Positions 1 to 11,319 of a stretch of 64,000 nt of DNA are shown piece by piece. The notes below the pieces were generated by a model. That model did not search any database. It saw nothing but the letters and a program-made list of their open reading frames with translations, and had not been told where the DNA came from. Source of the stretch: Sclerodactyla briareus (Eukaryota; Echinodermata; Holothuroidea; Dendrochirotida; Sclerodactylidae); assembly GCA_026419785.1 (NCBI GenBank), contig JAODTK010004555.1, forward strand, positions 387,221 to 451,220, written 5' to 3'. How positions within the stretch are numbered: position 1 is the first letter of the stretch; each line of letters opens with the position of its first letter. A program made the translations under genes and the position numbers.

Positions 1-59
1 CAAATGGGATCACCGACTGAAAAAATAGTGTAGGGCCTATGTAAAATCAGTGGATTTTG

Positions 60-135
60 CCCCCACAAAGTAGGCCTAGTCCCCCCCCCCCTCCTCTGCC
101 CCACTAGTTGAAAAGTCAGGCTACCGCCACTGATA
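60..135. repeat. C-tract repeat ending in GCCACTG word
   Basis: An 11-base C run (81-91) is followed by C-rich sequence and CCGCCACTG at 124-132. The same layout, a C or G homopolymer beside GCCACTG or a GGGCCTG/GGGTCTG word, recurs near 8.03, 40.57, 58.2 and 59.5 kb. It therefore looks like one end of an interspersed repeat family and not an isolated simple repeat. The family name is not known to me. Confidence 0.45.
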
Positions 136-1950
136 GGCCTAGTACCCTAGGTTACTTCTCCGCTCTGGCGCCGCCTCTGCTCATAATAGGCCTAAGCACG
201 GGCTCATCTTTTCAGTTCCACAACATCACTTCTAAGTTCTAACATTAATTTTAGCAACATTGCAAATTGAAAAATAGGACTAAAGATAGTATCTGTATGC
301 CCGTCAATGTTGGCATCTAAATATGTGAGACCAGCCATTCGTGGCCAATCGTGTGGTCAAAATCCCGAATCTCTGGAGGCCGAAAAGTCCGAACCACTAT
401 CGCGACTCTCTCCGAGGTTCAAGAAGTACTTGGGTGGCCACTGTTGCATAGTCAGTTGTTAAAACTGTTTTTTGCAGGTCAACACAACCGAGGGGTGAGC
501 GAGTATCGTTTCAATTATATGTGTTCAATTGTATTTATTTATAATCAAGGGCCTGATTTATATCCCCATGATTCGAAGTCCATGCCCATAATCTATTCCG
601 CATTAAAACGAAGATCAATTTGCCCACGGACCGACCGGCACGATTAGTCTCTCCTGCTTCGTGCGCTTATTTTTTTCTCGTAACGGTAGGCTGAGCTGCG
701 AGGAAATTACCGAGTCAGTCGTAAAACAAGTTACCGAGAACTTGATCATGATCAAATTGTAATTGGAATCAGGGGATAAGACCAGGAGAGAATTTAATAG
801 TCCATTGAGTTGGTTTGAGGAATATCACCATACACAGAACAGCCGAGTTTAGATGGCCCCCGCGATCACATCCATGCCCAAAGAAAACCACGCATGGTGG
901 GCATGCGCTGTTCCATGTTACGGATCGACGCGACTTTCCCGGCCGCCTGTCTTTGCATGCTTTTGCCTGTAGCTGGCCCTGTACCGGACCTCCAGTCTCC
1001 TTTTGTTTGAATGCAATCTGGTGCCATCGCTTTCAAAACGTGTGAACATCAAAAATCCACATTCTGCGGATTGACGAATAAGAGCTTATTCCATCACGCT
1101 AAGCTTCTCTATTTGGTTTAGATTGCAGCAGCCTTGTCTAACATACTGTTAACTGTTACTACTAAGTTAGGCGTAGGCCCAATGTGTTTTATGGTTACGG
1201 ACTAAGGCCTGGCCTGGGCTAGGGTAGTCATACACTGCGGTAGGCTACGTGCAATTATAGGCCTAGGCTATGTCACTACTTGTGGTTGATCTTACTTGCC
1301 TAAGCAATCGCATAGGACGTAATTCCCCGAATAAACCTGATAGTAAGTACTAGTGTAGCTAAGGAAAACTACTGCTATACTGGTTTGTCAATTCCATTAT
1401 GCAGTTAGGCTAAGTGGATAGTTCGCTAGGGCCTAAACTTTAAAGTTGATGAAATTCATACCCGACTCCACTAATTTCTATCTACAGGCTGAAGCTATCG
1501 GTAACCTGGAAAAAAATAGGCGTAGAAGTTGAACATAGGCTGGGCCTACGTATAGTTTCTAAACTGAGAGTGAATTGTAGTGGCCCAGGTACATAGCCTT
1601 AGGTCTAGTACAGGTATTCAAGGCCAATCGGAAAGATTTAACATATTCCTAATACAAAATGGAACGCTAATCAGGTTTAAAATTAATGTACCAAATATGG
1701 GACCCACTGGATTTGGGTCTGAACAGCTAGCCTAGGCCAACTAGGCAATCTTCTTGTCATAGGGGTGTACAATAGCCCAGGAAGGGTATGTATTACAAGA
1801 AACATTTTGTTGTACTTGGTTAGCAAACTTTGAACTGGCACTGGAGTGCAAGATAAAAAACATATTATGTTTTTGGGTGAATTGTCATTGTAACCCTGTT
1901 GCTGTTAGTTGACAGCTATCTGGGAAACGGCGTCTTTGTGCATGAGAGTA
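136..1950. other. Noncoding spacer rich in TAGGCCTA words
   Basis: No reading frame here looks like protein; the longer open frames start on GTG or TTG and have no recognisable motif. The words TAGGCC, GGCCTA and AGGCCT recur many times, especially 1150-1760, with CTAGGCCTA-like overlaps. The same words return at 44.40-44.48, 47.83-47.97 and 50.56-50.58 kb. Confidence 0.5.
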
Positions 1951-1963
1951 AGATTGAGAGAAA

Positions 1964-4923
1964 TTGCTGAGGCAGATAACAATGATTCCCAACTCGGTCC
2001 TTGTTGTCCTCCATGTTCGAATCAAATCAAACCTGTTGGTCCGTACTTGTAAAATTTCATTGAAAAATCCGAAGGCATATGTTGACCATTACACGACTCA
2101 TAGGCATGAAAGGAATGCAACTTTTCCATGCTGTTTTACCAAGTGGTGCGACAAGTAATTCTACACGTATAAAGGGTTGACTACTCACGTATTCAGGAAA
2201 CACAATCCAAGTACTGTGCCTACCCCTAATTCACACCGATATTACAACATTCGGAATATCAAGTTCATTGTTCGACGAGTTCTGGAAAAAAAAAAACATG
2301 CAAGTGAGGCATATAGTCCTCATGAGCCACCTACAGGGAGCACATCAAGCAATGGATTGAAGGTATCTGTCCATTTTGAGGCTAATCCAACGGGATTTCA
2401 TAAATAAGTCGTCATTCTCATCTCAATATTTCACGATATCATCAGAACTACCATATTCGTAACCTAGCTGCTGATCTGTTATCAATGGAGGAATGCCAAT
2501 GAGTCAATAGATATTTCTCAGTATGATGATGTACAGTTGTGCATGTCGTTTGCAGAGGATGAGAATGACGTGACATGAAAATTGGATGCCCGATCACCTG
2601 ACTCTGGACTGTTCCTTCTGAAACTGCCAAAAAGCGAGCATTCACAGGGGTCTTCCCAGAGTCCTACAATTCAAGTGATTGTCGATGAAATGGGGTCTTT
2701 GAACCGGTCAATCACGAAGTGGTTGAAGAATCCTCAAAGAGAACTGGCAGAGACTAGACTATATGCCTACAAATACTACAGGTAGAACAGCTGGGCAAGA
2801 GGATATTTTCAGGAAAATGACCAAAAACTGTCATGTGCAATTGGTTTCCAAGAAAAAAAAAAATAAAATGAAGGATTTGATCAGTATATTCACCGGAAAG
2901 TGGTGCCTTGTCCTCTTCTTATAGAAGGAAGAGGTTCTCCAAAAATGAGTTCCATTATGTCGTCCTGTTGCAATAAACCAATATGGGAAATGAGAAGGGG
3001 AAGGTGAAGTATTGTCACTATTTTCCAATTCTGACACATTACACTTCTTTGTGAAGATGAACGTGAAACAGACCTAATCAATCCACTACAGGAAACACTA
3101 CTGTGATTTCCTAGTGGCAGAGTATTCAAGCAAAGCGTGTTTCTTCAGCGAGTTTTCCTGATGCTCTCCAGAATCCTCCTCTTTCAGACGCCTTTGAGTA
3201 TGGCAACCCTCTCGGATCAGCAAAAACAATATAAGGTGCTTGCCTTGTATTATAAACACTGGAAATCCTTGATCCCGCGTTGCCGATCCCAAATTGATCC
3301 TATCCAGTTGGTTCTCTTATGCAAAGAGAGAAATTCATCACAGGGAGTCATGGCAACAGCCTTGTTTTTGCCAAACTTCGTTGAGGATATTCAGGTTCTT
3401 GAGAGAGAGTGGCATAGTCTTGAGTGATGGTAACATTCTTCGAGGTAACTTGTGTCAAGTTTTGTGACAATCTCGTTCCCCCTAATCGGAGGATTTTGTG
3501 AGAGTTTTCCTCCTCTGAATACTATGGTCGATTCTGTACCAAAGGCAAACTGCAAATAGTTTAAGAACTGGTATACCGAAGGAGAATATAGGACACCTGA
3601 ATCCTACTCGAGTTCACCTCAAGCTATTGAACAAGCTGATGAAGTACCTGTACACTTTGAAGGCATTAAGTTTGATTCAGTCTCAATACATTATCTCCTT
3701 GCCTGTGGCCCAGCCTGGTCCGTATACCACCCTGTCGGGACATGACCTTTTTGGACGGGGTTGTCGATTAATGACCTTGCTCTCTACATTCAGTACTTTG
3801 TTACACTAAACAGTGGGTTCACTTACGGGTGTTAAATCATAGGTTGGTACATTCAGAATTCTGAATGCTGACTGTGCTAAACTTTGGTGACTCCGTGTAA
3901 CCAAGGTGCAAGCGAATCGGTGGTCCCAAGCGGTTCAAAATTGGATCTTCCTAGGTATTTCTCGATTCTTCTTTTAGCTTCAGAGTACTAATACGATGTG
4001 TGGCAAGCTGTATCTATACCTGAAAGAGATTGTTGAAAATGTATCTCCAACATACAACCTTCACAGATTGCTATCCGTGAGAGTTCTTGATGGAAGACTA
4101 TCTGTAGGAGATCACTTTCTGTTCCGAAATGGATAGTTATACCGAAATATCACTTTTGAGTCACTACATCACTATCACTGTCTAACATTGATGTGTGGGG
4201 CCGCTCATTGACTTTGACACTACTTTTTGAGAGCAAGCATTCCAGTCTTCAAACGATGTAGTCCAGATACTCCCAAAATTTCATCAATGTACACTCCTCC
4301 CATTGCTGATAAACATCAGCTTCTTCAAGCATATAACTTCCAGAGTCGTCTATTTCCAGAACCTGTCAAAGTGGAAAAAGCTGTAACTTCCCACATTGAT
4401 GTGTATTCACCCTCCATCCAGAATGCTGTCCCTTCATCTGGGATGAAGACCAATGGAGCGGTGATTGTTTTGCCTTCCGATTCTGTGGTCCTGTTTATGA
4501 ACAAACCTATCAAAAAGGGTGAATTTTGTTGGTTATTGTAAGTGATAGTCCTCTGATGTGGTCTGCATCGCAAGTATTTTGGCTTGTCCTAGTAGTAGAT
4601 GAACATTTTGGTTGGTGGTCAAGCGGCATTATTAACTCTGTCTTGGCCATGAGTATGGAAATTTATACAGTGCGTGAAAGCCCAGACCCCAGTGTATTGT
4701 GTGTTCAGTACAATTCCCAATTGGATACCATCCACTTACATCTTACCGAATACATGGGGAATCGGTGGTTACATTGATGCAAACCACATCCATGAATGCT
4801 CAATGGGGGTAGTAACTGTATGTTGGTGGGGGGGGGGGGGTTATTGATGGCATTTTGTGACCATGTACAGTTTTTGGGGGTACTGTGGGAATACAGAGTG
4901 ATATTTCTCCATGTGTTGTCCAA
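1964..4923 (+). pseudogene. Broken copy of a multi-copy zinc-finger-headed gene family of unknown function
   Basis: Pieces in two plus-strand frames, joined by frameshifts and stops, fit in order a protein family I recall as highly multiplied in cnidarian, fish and echinoderm genomes and usually annotated as uncharacterised. The N-terminal part (1964-2240) has C2H2 spacing: an HRHERNATFPCCFTK segment, then GLTTHVFRKHNPS. Next come a KLDARSPDSGLFLLKL-like segment (2575-2640), a GNPLGSAKTI..KIDPIQLVLLCKE-like core (3200-3330), CGPAW..DL.INDLALYIQYFV (3705-3805), a RFESKHSSLQ-like segment (4215-4250) and DKHQLLQAY (4307-4333). The tail runs to about 4900. Function is unknown; such copies behave like mobile or retrotransposed genes. 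Each segment is degraded, so this copy is not expected to make a full protein. Recognition is from memory of the family; confidence is fair for family, low for exact ends. Confidence 0.6.
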
Positions 4924-6690
4924 AAGTTGACTTCCATTCAGTTTGTGTTTCCCTCATGTCCAAATTGTTAGGAGAATAAATCAGGGCTCATACTGTATTA
5001 GCGAGGAACAAAATGTGTGAAAAATTGATTATTTGTAAAAAAAAAAAATTAAGCCAATTTGCTTGCTATGGTCGGAATAGATAAGATCATGGGTATTTTC
5101 CCCATAATAGTGCATGACCCTAATTATGTGTTGGGTTCACTTCGAAATCATCTGTGATCAACATTGGTCAAGGAATTGATCGTACAAGAAATCTTGACCA
5201 ATAAGATGTGCGTGGTGCCCACTGCCATTGAGCTTACTCGAACCACAAGACAGTTTGCCATAATATTAAACAAATAAGAAGAATAACCTCTGTATGGGTT
5301 AGTTGTTTAATGGCGGGGGTTCCATTAAGTACAACATACTGTTCCTATGGTGCAAATGAGTTATCCTGCCTTTTCGTATTCCTTCGCGTTGATTCCAATT
5401 GTTATCCTGTGGATTATCACATACGAGGCATTTGGATTGTATTGATGCACAAGGGAACCACAGGAACAATGTACAATAGTACAAAGTCAATGCATACATT
5501 ATACTTCACTCTTTGGTACCATGTTAACAATGGCAATATAACTGGGATCGGACAGGACCTGTCACAAATTGTTGAAGAATAAAAAGGCAAAAAATAATTG
5601 ACCTTTCGATTCCTTACCAATCCCGAGTCAAAGGAATTCATCCAGTCACGCAGGCCCGTAACCCAACTTGAGAGTCGGGGGGGGGGGCACAACACATACA
5701 GGCACTAACAAGTTAGACGGTGTTAATGATTGATGTGATATTTGATTTTGCTGTATTATTTCCGAGAGCTGAACAGCGCTCATATCCTTTAATCATAATT
5801 TCAATTGAGAATTTACTGTAACCACGTCTACCCACAATGTTCAGCCAATGAAACACCATCAAAGCAACACTACAATGCAATATGTTCTCCTATGCAATAA
5901 CATAATATACCTTCAATTTGGGGGAATTTGGCGGGACTTTTCAGGTTAATTGGTCACGAAACGTCAAGGATTACAATCATTATTTGCAGATATTTGGCTA
6001 GTCACAAAACCAAATAACAGTTAAGATTGTGTATTTAATCTAAGTCCTTACCCTGTAATGAACCGTCCATAACGGGTCGAATATTCAAACATGGGGCGCA
6101 TGAGACTCACAAGTGTGCTCAAACTCCCGCAAATACTGGACAGTGTTATATTAACCATACATGTGTGTGGTAGCTACGGCCACATCACGTTCCACTGTTA
6201 TGAATCCACTGCACAGTAGGGCCAAATCCAAAAGTGGTTATCACCGAACTGAAAATTGAAGACTGTCACATAGGAGAATTTTACCTGTAGTTCTAACAAG
6301 TACAAGTTTAAAGTTTCCATTAGATCTTGCAAAAAATTGCGTTGCGTACTACCTTGAGAATATGGGTCATTCAAAATGGCATATTGCAGGCTCACAATTG
6401 GGTGGACCGGATTCAGAAAAAAGTAAGTTCCCCCAACATATAGAAGGGTTTTGAAAATTTTCTAGTTGTAGTGTAAAAAGCTTTTTGGCAGAACATGTGA
6501 CTGAGCACAATAAATGTCAGGATATATGCATGCAAATTTCAAGAAACATTGATTCGCCGTCCCCACCCTTTCTCGTTATTTCAAGTTTGTTTTTTCCTTG
6601 TTAAGGAAAAAATCAAATTTCTTCATTCTCTTCTAACTATCAACTACTCAGGAGCATCCCTATGTTGACAAAAATTCTAGCGATACCTTG
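4924..6690. other. Spacer without recognisable genes
   Basis: Open frames near 5310-5582 and on the other strand at 5417-5695 overlap each other and show no family motif. G runs occur at about 4827-4840 and 5679-5688; the second is preceded by GCAGGCCCGTAAC, the C/G-tract repeat theme on the other strand. I see no RNA gene. Confidence 0.5.
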
Positions 6691-7710
6691 GCTAGGTGTG
6701 GTAGAGGTCCGACATTTTCGTGGTTGGGACGAAACAATGCTGGTGGGACGGAAATCTCACATAGTGAGCATGTGCTGCAATGAAATAACCTAATCTAGGC
6801 ACCCTGTGTTACCATCCTGAGGTTCCGGTTATTAGTTGGCCTGCTAATACCCTGGTTGCTTTACTTCCTCTGTCAACAGACCCACTCACCCACCAGTCAT
6901 CATGTTGTTAATAAGTTCCGTCCCCCCACATTTTCGGCCAATTTAGCCTTTTTTTTCAGGAGGGGAAAGTATCAAAATTCATTCAAATTCCTGATATTCA
7001 ATTTTTTTTTTTTTCATGTAAAATGTTGTCTAACACCAACAATGAAGTTTAAATCCTGTGTGTGAACATTGGCCATGTCACTCATACCAGTCCTCATAAC
7101 ATTTACTCATCAGATGTCAATTTCCGTCCCACCACACATTACAATGTGCTTTAAGGGCAAAATAGTATTGATAAATTGAAAAGAAGTTTCTGATCTTGGT
7201 CTCACAGTGACTATTTAAGTGAATTGAATGCTTAATGGTCTCCCCTATTTCCACTACTCAACTAATATTGGTGAAATGGTATGTTCAGCAGACAAACTGG
7301 ATAATTTCGTCCCCCCACAACAAGGTTAATGGATGTTACCATGCAACACCACAAAACTTCTCACTTCTCCCTATCATTTGTAACAAACTTTTTACCTGAT
7401 TTCCCATTCAGTTGATATGCAATAAGGGATTTTTGTGAAATTTGTGAGAATGTTTTCCTTTGAAACATTTTTCCCTCCGCACCACATTCCGTCCCCTCCC
7501 ACCACATGGCCAACTTTGGGAAAATTAAACCCTCATTCACACCTCAATAACAAATTCCACAATTGTTAACACAAATGATAACACTATCAACATTAAATAT
7601 CAGTGCTAGAAACACCCATTTACAGCCTATTCAACTTTCGATAATAATTATGGAATGTGGGGTCTGCTCGTTGCATGAAATTTTATTCCGTCCACCACAT
7701 TCATGGTTTT
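6690..7710. repeat. Irregular ~190 bp-spaced repeats of a CCGTCCC(C/A)CCACA motif
   Basis: The word TTCCGTCCC(M)CCACA or a close variant occurs at 6916-6930, 7121-7136, 7305-7320, 7486-7506 and 7685-7700, spaced about 181-205 bases. A reverse-strand copy is at 6741-6755. A shortened form (TCCCTCCGCACCACA) sits at 7471-7485. Between the motifs the sequence is AT-rich and poorly conserved. This could be a very old tandem repeat or a set of short dispersed motifs. No protein is encoded convincingly; the open frame at 7563-7904 spans one of these motifs and resembles nothing I know. Confidence 0.5.
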
Positions 7711-8940
7711 TGGTGTGGCTGTGGCAACACATTATACTTCAGTCCGTGCAGTTATGTTCCACTACAGTTATATGGCTGACCAGTTTTTGTGATCCCATTA
7801 CAATCATTCAGATAGGACACGGGCAAATAAGTATAAATAGTTTAACGTGTGTGAAATCTCTGTGTCCCCACCGCAATACAGTCATTTTGGATTTATCCCA
7901 ATAGCACAACGGTAACCAATGTTTTTCAGAACTTCAGGTAGCATAATTTTCAAAAATTTGAAACTGATAGGCCCTTAGGTCCCAGAACGGGGGCCATGGC
8001 GATGTGCAAAAAGGGCCTGGCCCTCACCTGCCCCCCCCCCCCTTTGGTTACGGGTCTGCAGTCACCAAGTGTGGCATGTGTGTGTAACACCTGGGTGTGG
8101 GGTTTCCAAACTTTTCCATGTGTGGCCGTTTCCAACTAATGCGTCGCATGACCATAGGCCTATATATTGAGTTTCTACAAATGAATACGTATCGTAACAC
8201 TCCTTTGCTGCTCCAAGTCCCATTCGGTGATTAAATAAACTATTCTACCAAGGCTGCTGCAAGCCTTCTTCATCATGAAACTGCCATCAATGTATCTCGT
8301 ACTATATCGAAAACTGAAATTGACATCATTATCACAAATCACAGAAGGCATTCCATTCTATGCAATGTGTTGTTGGTTCATTTTTTCAACAGAGCAAAAT
8401 GGCCACATTGATGCCTTCATCCAGTGATGAGGAATGTAGTAAACAACCCTCAACATAATTCACTATTCCACGACCCGCTTGCTAATTGGACTATTCCTAT
8501 TGTTTAACTGCTCCACGTGAACTGCAGCATCACGCATCATAGACACTTATCTAGCTTGCATCGGTTAACGGACCTAATCACCCGACCTTCAGCACGCGGA
8601 CGCTTTATCGACATTAAATGCAGGTCTCACCAACCCTGCAGCGAAACTAACGAAGATTATAATCGTCGTCACTGGTATTTTTAGTCCTACCATTTACAAC
8701 CGCATTTCATAAAGTTCATCATCTACACAATTCGCAAATTAAACGCGAACCTTATCAACGTACGTGGCTTTAACTTTATACAATTTCGAGAGCAGAAATA
8801 GTCAACGTTACCGATTGACATTTATCAATTAGTAACAAGGTTGTTTTATCATTCAACAAGCCCATAAAAATAACTGTGAGCGAAATATAGTTATTAGTTG
8901 GAAAGTAGCTGTTTTACTGCCAGAAGGAGGACTTACGGTG
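7711..8940. other. Spacer with one C-tract repeat
   Basis: A 12-base C run at 8031-8042 is followed by GGTTACGGGTCTG, matching the dispersed C/G-tract repeat theme. The remainder (8160-8940) is upstream of the TATA/YY1-like cluster and holds no convincing coding sequence. Confidence 0.5.
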
Positions 8941-8961
8941 CTAGACTTAGGGCGGTTTAAT

Positions 8962-9025
8962 TATAAAAGTCACCTTTGTCTATGCACATGTGGACACCGT
9001 CACCAGTGGGCAGCGCCATCTTGGA
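8962..9025 (+). promoter_or_regulatory. Candidate core promoter: TATA box plus YY1-like site
   Basis: TATAAAA lies at 8962-8968. GCGCCATCTTGGA at 9013-9025 matches the YY1 core (GCCATCTTGG). If transcription starts about 25-30 bases after TATA (8990-8998), the YY1-like site falls about 15-35 bases into the transcript, a position known for YY1 sites in animal promoters. It sits directly before the exon-like SAM segment on the same strand. Function is inferred from motifs only. Confidence 0.4.
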
Positions 9026-9087
9026 TCTGACAGTGAACCAGCAACAGCCAGACGAAGTATCGGGGGAAGTACGAACACGATAAAGAT

Positions 9088-9346
9088 TTGAGGTCGAGGG
9101 TAAGACCATCCTACTCTCCCATTTCTACAAGGGACACCATAAACATAGACAGCATTGAGGAGGCTATCTTGGCAGTCTTACCAAAAAATTCCAGCACCAA
9201 TCGGCTAAAGAAGCTGGTGATGAATTTAGTGGATCCGACTAAAGTTGGTGTCGTTGGTGTGACTGACCTGAAGTATATTGATGAGAATGACATCAAGGAT
9301 TACCTCACCCCTATTGAGGTACGGAAGCTCCTCCTCCAGGTGAAAG
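9088..9346 (+). CDS. Candidate exon with a SAM-like domain (partial gene)
   Basis: This stretch is open from 9037 and encodes a segment with the spacing of a sterile alpha motif: an amphipathic helix (NRLKKLVMNLVDPTKVG), then TDLKYIDENDIKDYL, then PIEVRKLLLQVK. Similar small SAM domains occur at the N-terminus of many uncharacterised, often transposon-linked proteins. The coding frame ends at a strong donor, AAAG/GTATGT, with the GT at 9347-9348 and phase 1. There is no in-frame ATG before the middle of the domain; the track opens on TTG. So either the segment is an internal exon, with a pyrimidine-rich acceptor ending ACAAG at 9126-9130, or the true start was lost to mutation or sequencing error. 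Partner exons are not certain; the next candidate is at 11.1 kb. Confidence 0.5.
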
Positions 9347-9689
9347 GTATGTGCAGTACCTCTTCCATGAACTTTTGCCCGAGGGCAATTCCATGCCAAA
9401 GTGGACATGACCATTAAATATTAGAAATTGTCTAAAATCAGTAAACTTGGTATCGAAATAAAGCTAACTGTCTGAATTTTCCAGCAATATTAGTTATTCA
9501 TTGAAAACAGAACACAGTCATTTTTTAATGCATATTAATTTTTGCAAAAGTTAAATTTTCTATATTTTTTGCTTCAAAATATAGCGTCATATTTATCTTT
9601 CCTGCAGCAACTGCATTTTATACATTTATCTCTTCATACTTATTATAGTGCTCAAGGGCAGCGATTGTTTTGAATATTGGGGGGATATA

Positions 9690-9800
9690 TCAGCCGATTA
9701 CTATCTAAGCGGATGCCACCATAGGTTGGTGAGGAGCGTTCCATAACATTTTTCGTTCTCAGGACCCCCCCCCCCCCCAGACGGCAGAAGATGGCACTTC
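9690..9800. repeat. ATCTAAGCGG/GCGC-type interspersed repeat with C tract
   Basis: ACTATCTAAGCGG at about 9701-9713 is followed by a degenerate GCCACC..TTGGTGAGGAGCG block and an 11-13 base C run near 9766-9778. The same word order recurs near 23.93, 24.48, 25.28, 36.84 and 39.80 kb, in both orientations. It looks like a small dispersed repeat family. Confidence 0.5.
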
Positions 9801-10870
9801 CCGAGCTAATGGCAGTAAGCAACATGCTTTAATTTGCTAATAAATTTTTAAATATAACTTGCACTACACTATTGTGGACCCTTGGTAAACATTTTTATTC
9901 ACATTTGTTGGATGTTTGATGAAAACATTCCGGCTAGTCTGCAGAAAGTATTGACATTTTTCAGCTGTTTCCTTGTAAGTTTTAATCCATTTTCCTCATT
10001 TCCCTTCACGTACTGTACAGCTCATAATTGTCTTTCCCCGCTTTGTGCGTCATGTCTTCAAACATGTCACCAAACTGACAGTAAGTGCATGCTGACCTGC
10101 AATCACTCCTACCAAGTAACGCACCCTGCTGGTAAAGCTAATCTCTTATAACAGTACAAACGACAGGGATCCTGGGTTGGAAATAGGCAATTCATCACAA
10201 CTCTCCCTTCATTGACAAGGAATACCAAAAGGTTCGCTGTCGCTGTCACATTCCTGCACACACAGCGTGCAAAGTTTTGGAAAATGGATAAAATTCTGCT
10301 CTGGCTCAAATTGGCGATTGCTGACCAGAGTTACTCAGGGCATAATTTAACCGGGTTCGCATCGCACTTTGCGAGCCAATACGACACTGACGCGAATCAT
10401 TTCTTTACTTGAATAGCATTCTTGCTAATCAACTTTCTGGTTACGGAAGTAACGTTTACCTTGAAATTCCCTGATTGCACAATACACTATCGATCGTCAC
10501 ACATTCCTCAGACGCAGTTTATCACTGAAACCACATTTACTACGAATTTTCTTTGATTGGCGCTCATTGGCCAGGCTCGTAATATTGTTCATAAAGATCG
10601 GTCCAATTCAAACAATCGATACATATGTTAGCACTTCGCTCACGACTACACGTGGTACGGCGGGCGCGGTCAGTGGTTTCAAGCATGCATACACTCTACT
10701 GCAGTGATGTGTGTTGTTAATGTTATTGTGCATGGGGTGGGCGGAAGCTGCACTGCTATGTAAACAGTAGAGCTCAGCCAGTAATACTACGTATGTACAC
10801 GGTACACACGGTCAATGACTTTCGGAAATTGCGTGCCCGGATTATATTATTACATGAACACGGTCGATTA
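9801..10870. other. Intron-like or intergenic spacer
   Basis: The open frame at 9882-10151 is cysteine- and phenylalanine-rich but matches nothing I recognise and sits between two exon-like segments. It is probably chance. No RNA gene or clear repeat is visible. Confidence 0.4.
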
Positions 10871-11071
10871 ATTTGTGAGAAAGTTTGCACTTGAAATAAC
10901 TGGAGTACTTTCGTGCCTGGATTCGGGTAGACTTATTTTTAATATTGTTGTGCAGAAGTTTTCTCCTCAATCAATATTTCGGAGTACTTTCGTGTCTGGA
11001 AGGCTGGATTATTACAGTGATTTGAGTATCGATCGAGAAAAAGTTTTCGTTCTAATTAACTTTCGTATCGA

Positions 11072-11314
11072 GTGAGAAACCAGCAACTACTTATAATAGC
11101 GTGCAAAGCTTTGAAGGAGGAGACAGTTAAAAAGTGGAATAACGAAAATAACTGGACCTGGCTTGATTACGAGTTGTCGGAAAGCCGAGGTCCTAAAGCA
11201 GTGGAACGACTGCGTTGTCGGGTATGTACCAGTGAACAGTCCAGAATCAGGGGGCTCAGGAATTACAGTGAATCTTTTATAACTGGCGTAAGTGGCTCTG
11301 CCTTAAAGAGGAAA
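11072..11314 (+). CDS. Candidate exon: BED/TTF-type zinc-finger segment of a hAT-derived ZNF862/KIAA1586-like protein
   Basis: The frame encodes KEETVKKWNNENNWTWLDYEL, then a linker, then LRCRVCTSEQSRIRGLRNYS, then ESFITGVSGSALKRK. The W-W-x-x-x-E lead, CxxC pair, RIxGxRNFS-like segment and F-x-x-G ending match the N-terminal zinc-binding module that I recall for ZNF862, KIAA1586 and C17orf113-type proteins, domesticated from hAT transposases. The second half of the zinc site (a downstream HxxH) would lie on the next exon. A donor GAAA/GTATGT places the exon end at 11314, GT at 11315-11316, phase 0. No ATG is in frame (the track opens on GTG), so this is an internal exon or a decayed copy. 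A possible acceptor (AAAG before 11109) has a phase compatible with the donor at 9346, but its pyrimidine tract is poor. Host gene versus transposon remnant cannot be decided here. Confidence 0.5.
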
Positions 11315-11319
11315 GTATG

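Noticed and set aside
3850..3867. 18 bp perfect palindrome CATTCAGAATTCTGAATG
   Set aside because: It lies inside the broken zinc-finger-headed gene and can be explained by coding sequence; no second copy was seen.
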